Positions 10,458 through 21,838 of a DNA stretch of 64,000 nt are shown here, piece by piece; within the stretch, counting starts at the first letter, position 1; each line of letters begins with the position of its first letter. The position numbers were made by a program, and so were the translations under genes. The stretch covers positions 1-64,000 of the forward strand of contig CAIVQX010000009.1 of the NCBI GenBank assembly GCA_903908165.1, given 5' to 3'. Origin of the DNA: an uncultured Methylococcaceae bacterium (GTDB taxonomy: Bacteria; Pseudomonadota; Gammaproteobacteria; Methylococcales; Methylomonadaceae). The notes under the pieces are model-generated. The model did no database searches. It was not told the origin of the DNA and saw only the letters and a program-made list of their open reading frames with translations.

Positions 10458-11030
10458 ATGAGTGGTTTGGACGAGACGAAATCAGATCTTGTGGTTCTGG
10501 AAAGAATCACTTCTCATCAAGGTTTGATGAAAGTGAATAGATTGTTAATGTCACTCGTTTTCTTTTTGATGGCAGTTATTGTCATTGCCGGAGTTTTCTA
10601 CCTGCCTACAAACGAATTTACTCAATTCAAAAAAACTGAAGCCACAATTTCTGAGATTAATCCTGTCTTGTCTGTTGAAGTGAATACTCTAAAAAGCCAG
10701 TTTGTGGGCTTGGTGAGTGGTTCAATCGAAAGTAAGCTAAGGTCGTTAGAAGAGAGTATTCGAAGTGGATCGGTTACTAGCTCATTGGGAACTGTGGAAG
10801 ATTTAAAAAATGATGTAAAGATATTACAAACTTATTCAGAGCCCATCAAAAAAGAGAAGTCAGTTGTTCCTGATCAACAAATAATTCAGGAAATGTCTCA
10901 TTTAAAACACCTTGTTTATTTGACTATGGCGTCTTGTGGCTTAATGTTGGCGGTAATTGGCGGTATTTGGTACAAGATTAGATATCGTCTGGCACATAAA
11001 GAAAGCATAATACGTTATCTTGATAAATAA
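10458..11030 (+). CDS. Hypothetical membrane protein, two TM segments flanking a probable coiled coil
   Basis: 191-codon ORF; hydrophobic segments near both ends. Confidence 0.65.
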   Translation: MSGLDETKSDLVVLERITSHQGLMKVNRLLMSLVFFLMAVIVIAGVFYLPTNEFTQFKKTEATISEINPVLSVEVNTLKSQFVGLVSGSIESKLRSLEESIRSGSVTSSLGTVEDLKNDVKILQTYSEPIKKEKSVVPDQQIIQEMSHLKHLVYLTMASCGLMLAVIGGIWYKIRYRLAHKESIIRYLDK

Positions 11031-11063
11031 CTATTATTAGTCGTTTTACTTTTTACTTTAAAT

Positions 11064-11102
11064 AAAAAGGCCGTCCCAATAGTATTGGGACGGCCTTTTT
11101 TG
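11064..11102. terminator. Bidirectional intrinsic terminator
   Basis: aaaaaggccgtcccaat-agt-attgggacggccttttttt, long perfect stem between two convergent genes. Confidence 0.95.
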
Positions 11103-11108
11103 CTTTTA

Positions 11109-11447
11109 TTATTTGCTGCTAATATAAGCGTATAAAGCGTCGATTGCCATTTCTTCAGAATAACCTGCTTTTTCAACAGCCTTATTCTTCATGATTTCAG
11201 CCATGGCTTTCGGCATGCCGCCTTTGCCATTGGTTAGCACCTCTTCAAATTTCGCTCTAGTCAGCGTGCCCGCTTTAATGTTGGCAGTTAATTGAGGATT
11301 TGAAGCGATATCATGGCAAGTGCCGCAACCACGACCAAAAGCACGGTCATAAATTTTTTGACCGATTTCGAGTTGTTCATCAGCTATTGCTGATCCACTT
11401 AAAGCTATTAAAACAATACCTGCTAATGTGCCTAATGATTTTTTCAT
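11109..11447 (-). CDS. Small secreted c-type cytochrome
   Basis: Signal peptide plus CGTCHD haem motif. Confidence 0.9.
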   Translation of the reverse strand: MKKSLGTLAGIVLIALSGSAIADEQLEIGQKIYDRAFGRGCGTCHDIASNPQLTANIKAGTLTRAKFEEVLTNGKGGMPKAMAEIMKNKAVEKAGYSEEMAIDALYAYISSK

Positions 11448-11644
11448 ATTGACCTCTTTTTGTGTATAAATAAGAAAACGCTAGTTCTCTTGATGGAAAA
11501 TTGTATTTTGATTAAAATTTAAACTAGCAAAGAATAGGGAATTTAACCGAAAAATTCAATCTTTTATTTCAATGCTAAAGAAAATGGTTATCAAATAATT
11601 AGCATCGAACAGTTCTTACTGATAAAACTTAAGAATAATGAGTG

Positions 11645-13090
11645 CTAATGGTCGTTATGTTTTTTGTTAAACCAATTAAGTTTGTCGTGCAGAGTTACTA
11701 CGGTACCAATAATAATCAACGTCGGAGGTTTGATATTTAACTCGTTGATAGTGCAGGGTAGCGTCTCTAGCGTACCGGTAATCACTCGTTGATTAACAGT
11801 TGTGCCCTTTTGAATCATGGCTATGGGTAGGTCTTTAGGGCTGCCGTGAGCAATTAACGATTGACATATTTTTTCTAGACCGACCAAACCCATATAAATT
11901 ACGATAGTCTGATTAGGTTCAGCTAGTTGTGTCCAGTTTAAGTTAACTGAATTATCTTTTAGATGGCCGGTGACAAACGTACAAGATTGTGCGTGATCTC
12001 TATGTGTAAGTGGAATGCCGGCATAGGTGGAACAGCCAGAAGCCGCAGTTATGCCTGGTACAACCTGAAAACTAATTCCTTGCTGCATTAAGGTTTCAAT
12101 TTCTTCACCACCGCGACCGAAGATGAAAGGATCGCCACCTTTTAAACGTACTACGCGTTTCCCGGTTTTGGCTAAGTCAGCCAATAAAGTATTAATTGAT
12201 TCTTGGGGCAGGGTATGTTGATCCCGTTGCTTACCTACATAAATTTTTTCCGAATCCCGTCGTGCTAAATCAATAATTTCTGGAGACACCAGATGATCAT
12301 AGACAACCACATCGGCTTGTTGCATCAAACGTAAGGCGCGAAAAGTCAATAAATCGGGTGCACCGGGACCTGCGCCGATTAGATAAACTTCTCCTTGGGT
12401 AACAGTGTCTTTTTGTTTGATTAACGATTGCTGTAATTGTTTTTCGGCACTCTCATCATTACCGGCAAAAACCGATTCAGCAATAGAACCTTGAAAGATA
12501 TTTTCCCAAAAAATCCTGCGTTGCGAAGGTTCTTTAATAAGCTTTTTGACATCATCTCTATAGCGTTCGGCAAGATGCGCTAAGCGTCCATAAGCGGGTG
12601 GAATAATCGTTTCAATTTTGGCTCGGAGTAAGCGTGCTAAAACCGGTGCAGAGCCCCCAGAAGAAACGGCGGCAATTATCGGTGAGCGATCAATAATGGC
12701 CGGAAATATGAAACTACATAAATCAGGGCTATCAACGACATTAACTAGAATATTTTGTTCTTCAGCTGACTTGGCCACCAACATATTGGTTTCTTTATTA
12801 TCTGTAGCGGATATAACCAATTTAAAGCCGCAGACATCTGTTGTCGTGAAAGATTTTTGCAGTAGTGTTAAATGACAAGAGTGTTCAATATTGGAAACAT
12901 GATGGCTGAATTTATTGGCAATCACTGTTATATTAGCGCCGGCACGAGCTAATAAATCAATTTTACGTGCAGCTATTTCTCCTGCTCCGATAACAAGACA
13001 CTTTTGGTTTTTAAGTTTTACAAAAACGGGAAAATAATCCATTTTGTTACGATAATGTTTAGATTCATTTGGGAATGGTATTATAGGCAA
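11645..13090 (-). CDS. cysG: Siroheme synthase (uroporphyrinogen-III methyltransferase / precorrin-2 dehydrogenase / ferrochelatase)
   Basis: N-terminal DYFPVFVKLKNQKCLVIGAGEIAARK; C-terminal VYLIGAGPGAPDLLTFRALR and VRLKGGDPFIFGRGGEE. Confidence 0.97.
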   Translation of the reverse strand: MPIIPFPNESKHYRNKMDYFPVFVKLKNQKCLVIGAGEIAARKIDLLARAGANITVIANKFSHHVSNIEHSCHLTLLQKSFTTTDVCGFKLVISATDNKETNMLVAKSAEEQNILVNVVDSPDLCSFIFPAIIDRSPIIAAVSSGGSAPVLARLLRAKIETIIPPAYGRLAHLAERYRDDVKKLIKEPSQRRIFWENIFQGSIAESVFAGNDESAEKQLQQSLIKQKDTVTQGEVYLIGAGPGAPDLLTFRALRLMQQADVVVYDHLVSPEIIDLARRDSEKIYVGKQRDQHTLPQESINTLLADLAKTGKRVVRLKGGDPFIFGRGGEEIETLMQQGISFQVVPGITAASGCSTYAGIPLTHRDHAQSCTFVTGHLKDNSVNLNWTQLAEPNQTIVIYMGLVGLEKICQSLIAHGSPKDLPIAMIQKGTTVNQRVITGTLETLPCTINELNIKPPTLIIIGTVVTLHDKLNWFNKKHNDH

Positions 13091-13117
13091 TCTAAAGATG
13101 AGTGAGTTATTAAAATA

Positions 13118-13348
13118 ATGATTGAATTTAGTCAGGAAGTGGATGTCAGCGGATTACTGTGCCCCTTACCCTTATTGCGTTTAAAAAAAATATTGATGAT
13201 TATGATCAGTGGTGAGGTAGTTAAAATGATTGTAACTGACCCTGCAGCACATTTGGATTTTGGCGTTTATACTAATCAATCAGGACATCAGATCATTGAA
13301 GTCACAAAGCAGGAAGGTAAGCAGATTTTTTATATCAAAAAGAAATAG
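13118..13348 (+). CDS. TusA/SirA-family sulfurtransferase
   Basis: VDVSGLLCPLPLLRLKK CPxP motif. Confidence 0.85.
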   Translation: MIEFSQEVDVSGLLCPLPLLRLKKILMIMISGEVVKMIVTDPAAHLDFGVYTNQSGHQIIEVTKQEGKQIFYIKKK

Positions 13349-13434
13349 TCAGGTTTAAGATAGAATGTCTACGAAACCTTAAGTAATCTCTCCTTGTACC
13401 TTTTTAGTCAATAACCAAAAGTTTTTAAAAACAC

Positions 13435-15102
13435 ATGTCTACAAACGAAAATCAACCTTCTGCAAATTTTATTCGTCAAATTATTCATGCTGATCTTAAA
13501 GATCAGAAATACAATGGTAAGGTTGCGACGCGCTTTCCACCAGAGCCTAATGGGTATTTGCATATAGGTCACGCCAAGTCGATTTGTTTAAATTTCGGCA
13601 TCGCTGCTGAATTTAATGGTACTTGTAATCTACGGTTTGATGATACTAATCCAGAAAAAGAAAATATAGAATACATGGAGTCTATTGAGAGAGACGTGCA
13701 ATGGCTCGGTTTTGAATGGGCTGGTTTGTATAATGCCTCTGATTATTTTGAGCAACTTTATAACTACGCTGTTCAATTAATTGAACAGGGTCTAGCTTAC
13801 GTTGATAGTTTGTCTGCAGAACAAATACGACTCTATCGAGGTACTTTAACTGAGCCGGGCAAAGAAAGTCCTGATCGCAATCGTTCTATTCCTGATAATT
13901 TGGATCTTTTTCAACGCATGCGAGCGGGTGAATTTGCAGATGGTCAGTATGTATTGCGCGCCAAAATCGACATGGCATCACCTAATATCAACATGCGTGA
14001 CCCTGCGATTTATCGAATTCGTCGAGTCCATCACCACCGTACAGGTCATGCATGGTGTATATATCCTATGTATGATTATACTCATTGTATTTCCGATGCC
14101 ATTGAAGGTATTACTCATTCTTTGTGTACTTTAGAGTTTGAGGATCATCGACCTCTTTATGACTGGGTATTGGATAAATTACAAACCCTTTGCCATCCTC
14201 AGCAAATTGAGTTCGCCAGGCTACAGTTGGAATATACTATTGTTAGTAAACGTAAACTCAACCAGTTGGTAATGGAAAAACATGTACACGGCTGGGATGA
14301 TCCGCGCATGCCAACTATTGCAGGTCTTCGTCGCGCCGGGTTTACACCGAAAGCGATACGTGATTTCTGTGAGCGCATCGGTGTAACTAAGCAGAATTCT
14401 TGGATAGAAATGGGTGTTCTGGAATATTGTATTCGCGAAGATCTGAATGAAAATGCTCTGCGAGCCATGGCTGTATTAAAGCCCTTACGAGTGGTTATTG
14501 ATAATTATCCGGAAGATCAAACAGAACAATTAGAAATCAGTAATCATCCGCAAAAACCTGAGCTGGGTAAGCGTAATGTGCCTTTTACGAAAGTGATCTT
14601 GATAGAACAAGAGGATTTTGCGGAAATACCTCCGCCTAAATTTAAACGTCTAATTACTGGTGGTGAGGTTCGTCTTCGTGGTTCTTACGTTATTCAATGT
14701 AATGAAGTGATTAAAAATGCGGAAGGCGTTATTATTGAATTACGGTGTACTTATGATGCTGATACCTTAGGAAAAAATCCTGAAGGTCGTAAAGTAAAAG
14801 GCGTTATTCATTGGGTTTCTGAGCAACAGTCACATCCAGCCGAAGTGCGTTTGTATGATCGTTTATTTAAAGTCCCTAATCCCGATAATGAAGAAAACTT
14901 TTTAGATGTTATTAATAAGGATTCCTTAGAAGTGCTTACCGGTTGTCGGGTAGAAGCCAGTTTAGTTAATGCGACGTTTGAAAATCGTTATCAATTTGAA
15001 AGAACCGGCTATTTTTGCCTAGATGCAATAGATAGTGTTAAAGGTAGACTGGTTTTTAACCGCACAGTAACCTTACGAGAAGGTGGTTGGGAAAAAGATT
15101 AG
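13435..15102 (+). CDS. glnS: Glutaminyl-tRNA synthetase
   Basis: [22 protein letters not shown] motif, [20 protein letters not shown]. Confidence 0.98.
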   Translation: MSTNENQPSANFIRQIIHADLKDQKYNGKVATRFPPEPNGYLHIGHAKSICLNFGIAAEFNGTCNLRFDDTNPEKENIEYMESIERDVQWLGFEWAGLYNASDYFEQLYNYAVQLIEQGLAYVDSLSAEQIRLYRGTLTEPGKESPDRNRSIPDNLDLFQRMRAGEFADGQYVLRAKIDMASPNINMRDPAIYRIRRVHHHRTGHAWCIYPMYDYTHCISDAIEGITHSLCTLEFEDHRPLYDWVLDKLQTLCHPQQIEFARLQLEYTIVSKRKLNQLVMEKHVHGWDDPRMPTIAGLRRAGFTPKAIRDFCERIGVTKQNSWIEMGVLEYCIREDLNENALRAMAVLKPLRVVIDNYPEDQTEQLEISNHPQKPELGKRNVPFTKVILIEQEDFAEIPPPKFKRLITGGEVRLRGSYVIQCNEVIKNAEGVIIELRCTYDADTLGKNPEGRKVKGVIHWVSEQQSHPAEVRLYDRLFKVPNPDNEENFLDVINKDSLEVLTGCRVEASLVNATFENRYQFERTGYFCLDAIDSVKGRLVFNRTVTLREGGWEKD

Positions 15103-15185
15103 ATAATGCTGATAAAAATAAAAGGCAATATTGGTATTTAGCTATAGAATATATAGCTTTTTTAATTACAGACTTTGGAAGAAAT

Positions 15186-15596
15186 ATGAACCAACAAGAC
15201 GCTATCAGACTTGTAGAAAGTTATTATGCAGCCTTTAATGGCGGTGATATGGATACTTTTTTAAACTTACTGACTGATGATGTTATTCATGATATTAATC
15301 AAGGCAAGCGTGAAATTGGTAAAGAAGCTTTTACTCAGTTTATGGCATGTATGAATTTTAACTACAAAGAACAATTGGTTGATATGGTCATCATGGCAAC
15401 ATTAGACGGTTCACGCGCTTCGGCTGAATTTGTTGTACTGGGTGAATATATAAAATCTGATGAAGGCTTACCGGCAGCTAATGGGCAAAAATACCGCTTA
15501 CCAGCAGGGGCTTTTTTTGAAATTCGTGACAATAAAGTGGCTAGAATTACGAATTATTACAACTTGCAAGACTGGATTGCCCAAGTTAGTCATTAA
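15186..15596 (+). CDS. SnoaL/NTF2-like protein
   Basis: MNQQDAIRLVESYYAAFNGGDMDTFLNLLTDDVIHDINQG; internal ATG preferred to ORF-track start 15087 that overlaps glnS. Confidence 0.8.
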   Translation: MNQQDAIRLVESYYAAFNGGDMDTFLNLLTDDVIHDINQGKREIGKEAFTQFMACMNFNYKEQLVDMVIMATLDGSRASAEFVVLGEYIKSDEGLPAANGQKYRLPAGAFFEIRDNKVARITNYYNLQDWIAQVSH

Positions 15597-15742
15597 TTTT
15601 TTGGTGGGAAAAGCGCCAAAAGTACTCTTTGCTTTTTTACCTTAAATCGAGTTGGGTATCAAAAAAATCTAGCCGTAGAATTGTAAATTTGTTGACTATT
15701 AACAATTCACTAAATTTAATATGCTGCGATAGTTTATTTTTG

Positions 15743-16813
15743 CTAAGGTAGATATTGTGGTGGATTTTTGGCGATTTCACGTGCAGCCAGAAATTGAGCG
15801 TAATAGTTGCGTGAGGCAAAACCGAATGCAGGGCCATCATAGGTGTTTACGATACGAACGAAATTCCGACCTACTTGATTTTGCGCTTTTTTCATGCCAC
15901 CAATACCATGATTGTATGACGTAATTGCGCTAGCCCAGTCGCCTAGCTTTTTATAGGCATGACTTAAATAGCGAGCTGCCCCAGTAGCAGAAGCGAATGG
16001 GTCAAGTCGTTGGTCTACCTTATTGCCGGCTGGCATGTACGTTTGTGCAGCTCCTTTTGTAAATTGCCACATACCAACTGCGCCAGCGGATGATTTAGCC
16101 GCTGGTTGAAAGGAGGATTCTACATGTGGCAAATAGGCTAAGTCCTCAGGTAAACCAGCGTCGCGGAATATTTTTCTAAATTGCCTATCGTAACGACGAC
16201 TAATTTCGAGCCCTTGCATGAAGCGTTCGCGGGTTCCTCGCTGCGAACGTACTCGCTCATTCGCACCAATTAATGCCGTATTAAGTTCCCTGCTGTTATT
16301 TTTCAGTTTGACGATAATTTGTTTTTCATTATCGCTTAACGGTGCATTGTAGCGAACCTTACTCTCTAAAACGGTTAATTGAACCTTCCAAAAATCTTTA
16401 CGTTTTTTAACGAGTTCTTTTTGTTCGCTGGTTAGACTTTCATCGACATTACCGGGTATTACCATCACTTCATAGATAATGTCCATATAGCGGTCATCAT
16501 GAATAGCGACTTCTGAGCGGCGCCACTCGGTATAAGTTTTACGCCAGAATGCTACGGCGGGTTCGAGCTCATTTGGGCTTTGAAATGAGCCACTAAGTCC
16601 GCTAGATCTATAGGTGTTTTGAGGTTGAACCAATTGCGGCACGGGATTAATTGGTTGCACATTAGAAACTGCAGGCTGAACACCAGACGTGTTGTTGCTG
16701 CAAGCATTCAATAAGCCTGCAATCGTCAGTAAAAATAAAGCCCGTATAACAAATTGATTCATTTTTAATAAATGTAATTTAGAGTTAATCAGTTTTCGTT
16801 TAATTTTTAACAT
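15743..16813 (-). CDS. Lytic transglycosylase (SLT domain), MltD-like, no LysM seen; lipoprotein-like signal
   Basis: LPYLPHVESSFQPAAKSSAGAVGMWQFTKGAAQTY; lipobox-like LNAC. Confidence 0.85.
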   Translation of the reverse strand: MLKIKRKLINSKLHLLKMNQFVIRALFLLTIAGLLNACSNNTSGVQPAVSNVQPINPVPQLVQPQNTYRSSGLSGSFQSPNELEPAVAFWRKTYTEWRRSEVAIHDDRYMDIIYEVMVIPGNVDESLTSEQKELVKKRKDFWKVQLTVLESKVRYNAPLSDNEKQIIVKLKNNSRELNTALIGANERVRSQRGTRERFMQGLEISRRYDRQFRKIFRDAGLPEDLAYLPHVESSFQPAAKSSAGAVGMWQFTKGAAQTYMPAGNKVDQRLDPFASATGAARYLSHAYKKLGDWASAITSYNHGIGGMKKAQNQVGRNFVRIVNTYDGPAFGFASRNYYAQFLAAREIAKNPPQYLP

Positions 16814-17293
16814 TCAAAACTAACTGTAATTTTTAAGTGATTTTTACTCCAATTATGTATATTGAGTCAAGGTATTCATTTTCTAGTAATTATTTAATAG
16901 TAGAATTTTTTCAGCTAGCTGGTATTTCTAATGATTTGCTGACATAAAGGAGTGATTATGAAGTGAATGTTTTTTAGGATTTGCAAGTGTAGAGCATATG
17001 ATAATAAGATTTAAACTAAAGGACTTTATGTTTATTAATAGGGCAGTATAGAAATATTTGTAAATATTAAATTTGATATTTCAAACTTAATCTGAGTTAA
17101 TTAAAGCTATATTATTGTTCAATTTAAATAAACTAACTCACCATTAATCTAAGATAATTCTATTTACAAGGACATAAAGATGAATGTAAATATACTTTTT
17201 ATATGGGTTTCGTAGATTGGTTGACTGGCAAAATTGCAGCCGCTAGTGAATTGAATGTTTTAAAAAATTCTTTTAGAGATTTTGGAATTACTA

Positions 17294-18922
17294 ATGAATA
17301 ACCTAATTATTTCGCCTAAAGGCTATGACTTGCTTCGTAACCCATTGCTCAATCGTGGTTCTGCATTTACTTTGGAAGAACGTGCTGCAAATGGTTTGGA
17401 GGGATTGCTTCCGCCTACCGTCGATACACTAGAGTTACAGATTACGCGTATTAATTTACAATTAAATTCTCTTGATAATAACTTACAAAAGTACCTCTTC
17501 TTATCAGACCTACAAACCCGTAACCAGACATTATTTTTCGCTGTGGTGATGTCTGATCCGTCGACCTTTATGCCCTTGATTTACACGCCCACAGTTGGCG
17601 AAGCTTGTCAGAAATTTGATCATTATTTTAGAGCAGCACGAGGACTGTATCTACCCATTACCGCAAAAGGCAGGATTAAGGCAATAATGTCAAACTGGCC
17701 ACAACAAGACATCCGCTTTGTTGTAGTAACTGACGGCGAACGAATATTGGGTTTAGGTGATCTTGGCGTGAATGGTATGGGGATCGCAGTTGGCAAGCTT
17801 GCGCTCTATACAGCTGTAGCTGGAGTGCCGCCGCATTTGACTTTACCGATAATGTTGGATGTCGGCACTAATAATGAAGAGTATATAGAAGATCCTCTGT
17901 ATTTAGGGCTTCAAAGGCCTCGTATTCGTGGCACTGAATATGACGAGTTTATTGAAGAGTTTGTTCAAGCAGTACAGAGTCTTTATCCGAAATGCTGTAT
18001 TCAGTGGGAAGATTTTGCCAACATTAATGCTGTACCTGTACTTGAACGATATAGGGAAAAAATTTGTACCTATAACGATGATATACAAGGCACTGCCGCT
18101 GTTGCTCTTGCAGGTATCTACGCTTCTTTGCGTATTACCGGTCAGAAATTAACTGAACAACGCTTTCTATTTATGGGTGCGGGCTCAGCAGGCACAGGTA
18201 TTGCGGAGCTCATTAGTCAGGCCATGGTTTATGAGGGTCTTACGATTGAAGAGGCAAGAGAACACTGTTGGCTTTTTGACATCAATGGTCTACTTGAAAC
18301 ATCACGCACCGATATTGCAGCGTTTCAATTTCCATTTACACACCAACATATTCCTTGCAAGTCATTTGTTGAAGCAATTAAATCGATTAAACCAACTGGA
18401 ATTATAGGGGTAAGTACTGTTCCAAAAATATTCAATCAACAAGTGATTGAGTCCATGTCCAAGATTAACACACACCCTATTATCTTTCCTTATTCCAATC
18501 CAACCTCACATTCTGAGTGCACTGCTGAGGAAGCTTATCGTTGGTCAAACGGTAGTGCTATTTTCGCTAGCGGAAGCCCTTTTGATCCTGTTGAAATTAA
18601 CGGTCATAAGTTTTTTCCCAGTCAAGGCAATAATGTTTATATTTTTCCTGCAATGGGTATGGCAGTATTGGTGACGGAAGCTCTTCGAGTCACTCAGGAG
18701 ATGTTTATCGTTGCCGCAAAAGCGGTTGCAGAGCAAGTTACACAGAAACAACTCGATTCTGGCTTGATTTATCCGCCACAAAGTCAGATTTTAGAAACAT
18801 CGCTCTTGACGGCTACAAAAATTGCCACTTACATTTTTGATCAGGGACTCGCACGTGCACAACGTCCTATTAATATTGAAGAATATATTCGCTCAATCGC
18901 CTATCAACCTAAATATACTTAA
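17294..18922 (+). CDS. maeA: NAD-dependent malic enzyme
   Basis: YTPTVGEACQKFDHYFR, LGDLGVNGMGIAVGKLALY, FMGAGSAGTGIAELI; start moved to ATG 17294. Confidence 0.95.
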   Translation: MNNLIISPKGYDLLRNPLLNRGSAFTLEERAANGLEGLLPPTVDTLELQITRINLQLNSLDNNLQKYLFLSDLQTRNQTLFFAVVMSDPSTFMPLIYTPTVGEACQKFDHYFRAARGLYLPITAKGRIKAIMSNWPQQDIRFVVVTDGERILGLGDLGVNGMGIAVGKLALYTAVAGVPPHLTLPIMLDVGTNNEEYIEDPLYLGLQRPRIRGTEYDEFIEEFVQAVQSLYPKCCIQWEDFANINAVPVLERYREKICTYNDDIQGTAAVALAGIYASLRITGQKLTEQRFLFMGAGSAGTGIAELISQAMVYEGLTIEEAREHCWLFDINGLLETSRTDIAAFQFPFTHQHIPCKSFVEAIKSIKPTGIIGVSTVPKIFNQQVIESMSKINTHPIIFPYSNPTSHSECTAEEAYRWSNGSAIFASGSPFDPVEINGHKFFPSQGNNVYIFPAMGMAVLVTEALRVTQEMFIVAAKAVAEQVTQKQLDSGLIYPPQSQILETSLLTATKIATYIFDQGLARAQRPINIEEYIRSIAYQPKYT

Positions 18923-18943
18923 ATCTAAATTAAGAGCGCAAAA

Positions 18944-20116
18944 ATGCCAATAACAATAACGAATGTTTCTACATCTACTTTTATTGTAATAAGCACTCTA
19001 GTAGTGGCAATAATGCTGTCGTTGCGCAAAAGTAAACACACTGAGTTATTTCCTACCTGTGTAACCGAAGAGCTGAAAGGTATTGGTATTTTGAGCGTAG
19101 TCTTTGCTCACATCAGTTATATGCTGGTTAATGATAGTCATTTTTTATATCCTCTATCAATAGCGGGTGGGGTAGGTGTTGATTTATTTCTGTTAATGTC
19201 GGGTTTTGGTCTTACGGTTAGTATGTTGAAGAAAAAACTTTCTGTTTCAGAATTTTATCGACGGCGTCTAATCAAGGTATTTATTCCATTTTGGTTAGTG
19301 TTAACTCTATTATTTATTGTAGATAATGAAGTTTTACATATTACTTATAGTCTTAAGTATATCCTAGAGTCATTAGCTGAGTGGTTTCCTAGGGCTAGTG
19401 CATTTGATGATGTTGATTCTCCATTATGGTATATCAATTGGCTGGTGATGTTCTACGTGCTATTTCCAATATTATTTATGCCCAAAAAACCTTGGGTGAC
19501 CGCTATTTTATTAGCCGCTATCGCCAATATTATCGCCATTATGGATCCGCTTCATTTGCAAGCAAATTGGTTACATCGTCTACACACCAATGCATTCTCG
19601 CTGGGAATTTTATTAGCTTGGTTATTAACGGGTAATACAGGTTTTTCAAAAAGCATTATCTGGTTTAAAAATAAATACGAGGGGATAGGTAGGTCATTTG
19701 TACTAGCATTATCGGTGGGACTGGCTGCCTATATGATCTATCACAGTAGATCCAGTGATTGGCCGCAACTCGCATCAGTGCTTGCAGCATTGGGCTTCAG
19801 TGCAGATTTTTTTATTGGCCAAGCAAGCAGTCTGATAGCAATGACTATGTTAGTTATTTTCTTTTCATTAAAAAGACTTGATTGTAAGGCGCTTTATTTG
19901 TTCGGTCTTTATTCTTATGAAACTTACCTCTTGCACTGGCCGTTACTTGAACGCTACGATCAACTGTTTACTTATTTTCCAGCTTGGCTTGCCGTTATAT
20001 TTTGGCTGTGTATTTTCGTAATCCTCGGTTGGTTGATGCAGAAAATAACACGCCCGATCAGTACTTGGATTGACTCAGTGTTAACTGCAAGCAGACCAGC
20101 AGATATATTGAAGTAA
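18944..20116 (+). CDS. Acyltransferase family 3 (OafA/YrhL-like) membrane protein
   Basis: ELKGIGILSVVFAHISYML, GGVGVDLFLLMSGFGL, YRRRLIKVFIPFW. Confidence 0.85.
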   Translation: MPITITNVSTSTFIVISTLVVAIMLSLRKSKHTELFPTCVTEELKGIGILSVVFAHISYMLVNDSHFLYPLSIAGGVGVDLFLLMSGFGLTVSMLKKKLSVSEFYRRRLIKVFIPFWLVLTLLFIVDNEVLHITYSLKYILESLAEWFPRASAFDDVDSPLWYINWLVMFYVLFPILFMPKKPWVTAILLAAIANIIAIMDPLHLQANWLHRLHTNAFSLGILLAWLLTGNTGFSKSIIWFKNKYEGIGRSFVLALSVGLAAYMIYHSRSSDWPQLASVLAALGFSADFFIGQASSLIAMTMLVIFFSLKRLDCKALYLFGLYSYETYLLHWPLLERYDQLFTYFPAWLAVIFWLCIFVILGWLMQKITRPISTWIDSVLTASRPADILK

Positions 20117-20347
20117 CAAGTTTTATAGGGATTTTCCAATACTATTTTGAAAGTTTCAAATTGCCCTCAATATCTAGGCCTATTAAAAAAGGGCACAAGA
20201 ATTCTAATTCTTTACAGTAATTTCTCTACGTTCTTTAATACTACCAAATCAGGGTGTCTTATATTTTTTTTACTTAGCTAAAAGATATAATGAAACGTTA
20301 ATTCTTTAGTTCAAGAACTTCAATCCAAATATACGGTAGTAAACCAA

Positions 20348-21817
20348 ATGAAAATCTCGTTTAATGACAGTAAAATTTGCCGCTTATTTGCGTTAACACT
20401 CCTTATCTTGTTGCCTTCATTAAGCTTAGCCCAAGAGACAAATGCCATAACTGAAGTAGATCTGAAGCAACATTTCATCGGTTATTTTGCGCTTTTAATT
20501 ACAGTTTCAGCCTATATAGTTGCGATGACTGAAGATTTACATCAAATGTGTAAAGCTAAACCAATGCTACTAGGTTCAGGACTTATTTGGTTTGCCATTT
20601 TTATTTATTATTGGGCCGTTTTTGATACAACTTCACCCGTTATTCCTGCTTTTGAAAGTAATTTAACGGCTTATTCGGAATTATTTTTATTTATCACTGT
20701 ATCGATGGCTTTTTTAAATGCCATGACTGAACGTGGTGTTTTCGATGCTTTACGTATTGTCTTAATCAACAATCAATTTACTTATCGACAACTATTTTGG
20801 ATTACTGGTGTATTGGCATTTTTAATGTCCTCCGTTATTAGTAGTTTAACGGTGGGATTAATGATGGGATACTTGATCTTATCGATTGGTAAAGGTCAGC
20901 CTAAGTTTATTGGTCTTGCTGCTTTGAATGCTGTAGTTGCCTGTAATGCTGGAGGTACGTTAAGCCCATTGGGAGGCATTTCTACCTTCTTTGTTTGGCA
21001 ACAAAATAAGCTGCAATTTACTGATTTTTTTAAGTTAACGATACCTTGTATCGTTAATTTTTTGGTTCCTGCAGGTATTATGTATTTTTCTGTAACTAAA
21101 GAAATACCTGCGCTTTCTAAAGAAAAAGTTGTACTAAAGCGGGGTAGTAAGCGAATTATATTTGTATTCATTCTTGCCGTTATCATAACAATATTAGCTG
21201 ATGAAATTCTTCATATGCCAACGGTAGCGGGCATGATGTTCGGTTTAACAATGTTATTATTTGTCAGTTACTATTTAAATAAGTCAGAAAATAAATTCTT
21301 AACGGTCAATCATTTTTTAACAGACTATGAATATAAAAGCCATGCAGATTCTCAAAAAGGCTTCGATGTTTTTAAGTGTATCGCAGGGGTTGATTGGGAT
21401 ACTTTGTTGTTTTTCTATGGAGCCATGATGATTGTTGGCGCGCTCGATTTTTTAGGGTATTTAGACGCTATGGAACATCTTTTTCTGACGGAATTAAGTC
21501 CCACTTTAGCAAATATCATGATTGGTTTAACGTCATCAACTGTTGATAATGGAACATTAATGTTTGCGGTGTTAAAAATGAACCCTAATTTTGCAGTCGG
21601 ACAATGGGTATTGCTGACCTTAACGTTGGGCGTGGGTGGAAGTTTGTTGGCGCTTGGATCTGCGCCCGGGTTGCATGTGCTAGGTTTAATGAAAGAACAT
21701 CTTAAAGAAGGGGAAGGTTATACGTTTACCCTTCATTTACGCTGGATGCCTGCTATTTTGTTAGGTTTTTTTGCCAGTGTTTTAACGCTTTATTTACTAA
21801 ACGGCGGTAACTTTTAG
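20348..21817 (+). CDS. nhaD: Na+/H+ antiporter, NhaD family
   Basis: AYIVAMTEDLHQMCKAKPMLLGSGLIWF, NAGGTLSPLGGISTFFVWQ, LGVGGSLLALGSAPGLHVLG. Confidence 0.9.
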   Translation: MKISFNDSKICRLFALTLLILLPSLSLAQETNAITEVDLKQHFIGYFALLITVSAYIVAMTEDLHQMCKAKPMLLGSGLIWFAIFIYYWAVFDTTSPVIPAFESNLTAYSELFLFITVSMAFLNAMTERGVFDALRIVLINNQFTYRQLFWITGVLAFLMSSVISSLTVGLMMGYLILSIGKGQPKFIGLAALNAVVACNAGGTLSPLGGISTFFVWQQNKLQFTDFFKLTIPCIVNFLVPAGIMYFSVTKEIPALSKEKVVLKRGSKRIIFVFILAVIITILADEILHMPTVAGMMFGLTMLLFVSYYLNKSENKFLTVNHFLTDYEYKSHADSQKGFDVFKCIAGVDWDTLLFFYGAMMIVGALDFLGYLDAMEHLFLTELSPTLANIMIGLTSSTVDNGTLMFAVLKMNPNFAVGQWVLLTLTLGVGGSLLALGSAPGLHVLGLMKEHLKEGEGYTFTLHLRWMPAILLGFFASVLTLYLLNGGNF

Positions 21818-21838
21818 TGTTACAACTCATTAATTAAA

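Noticed and set aside
12618-12875. 85-aa ORF antisense to cysG
   Set aside because: Shadow ORF of a confidently identified conserved gene.
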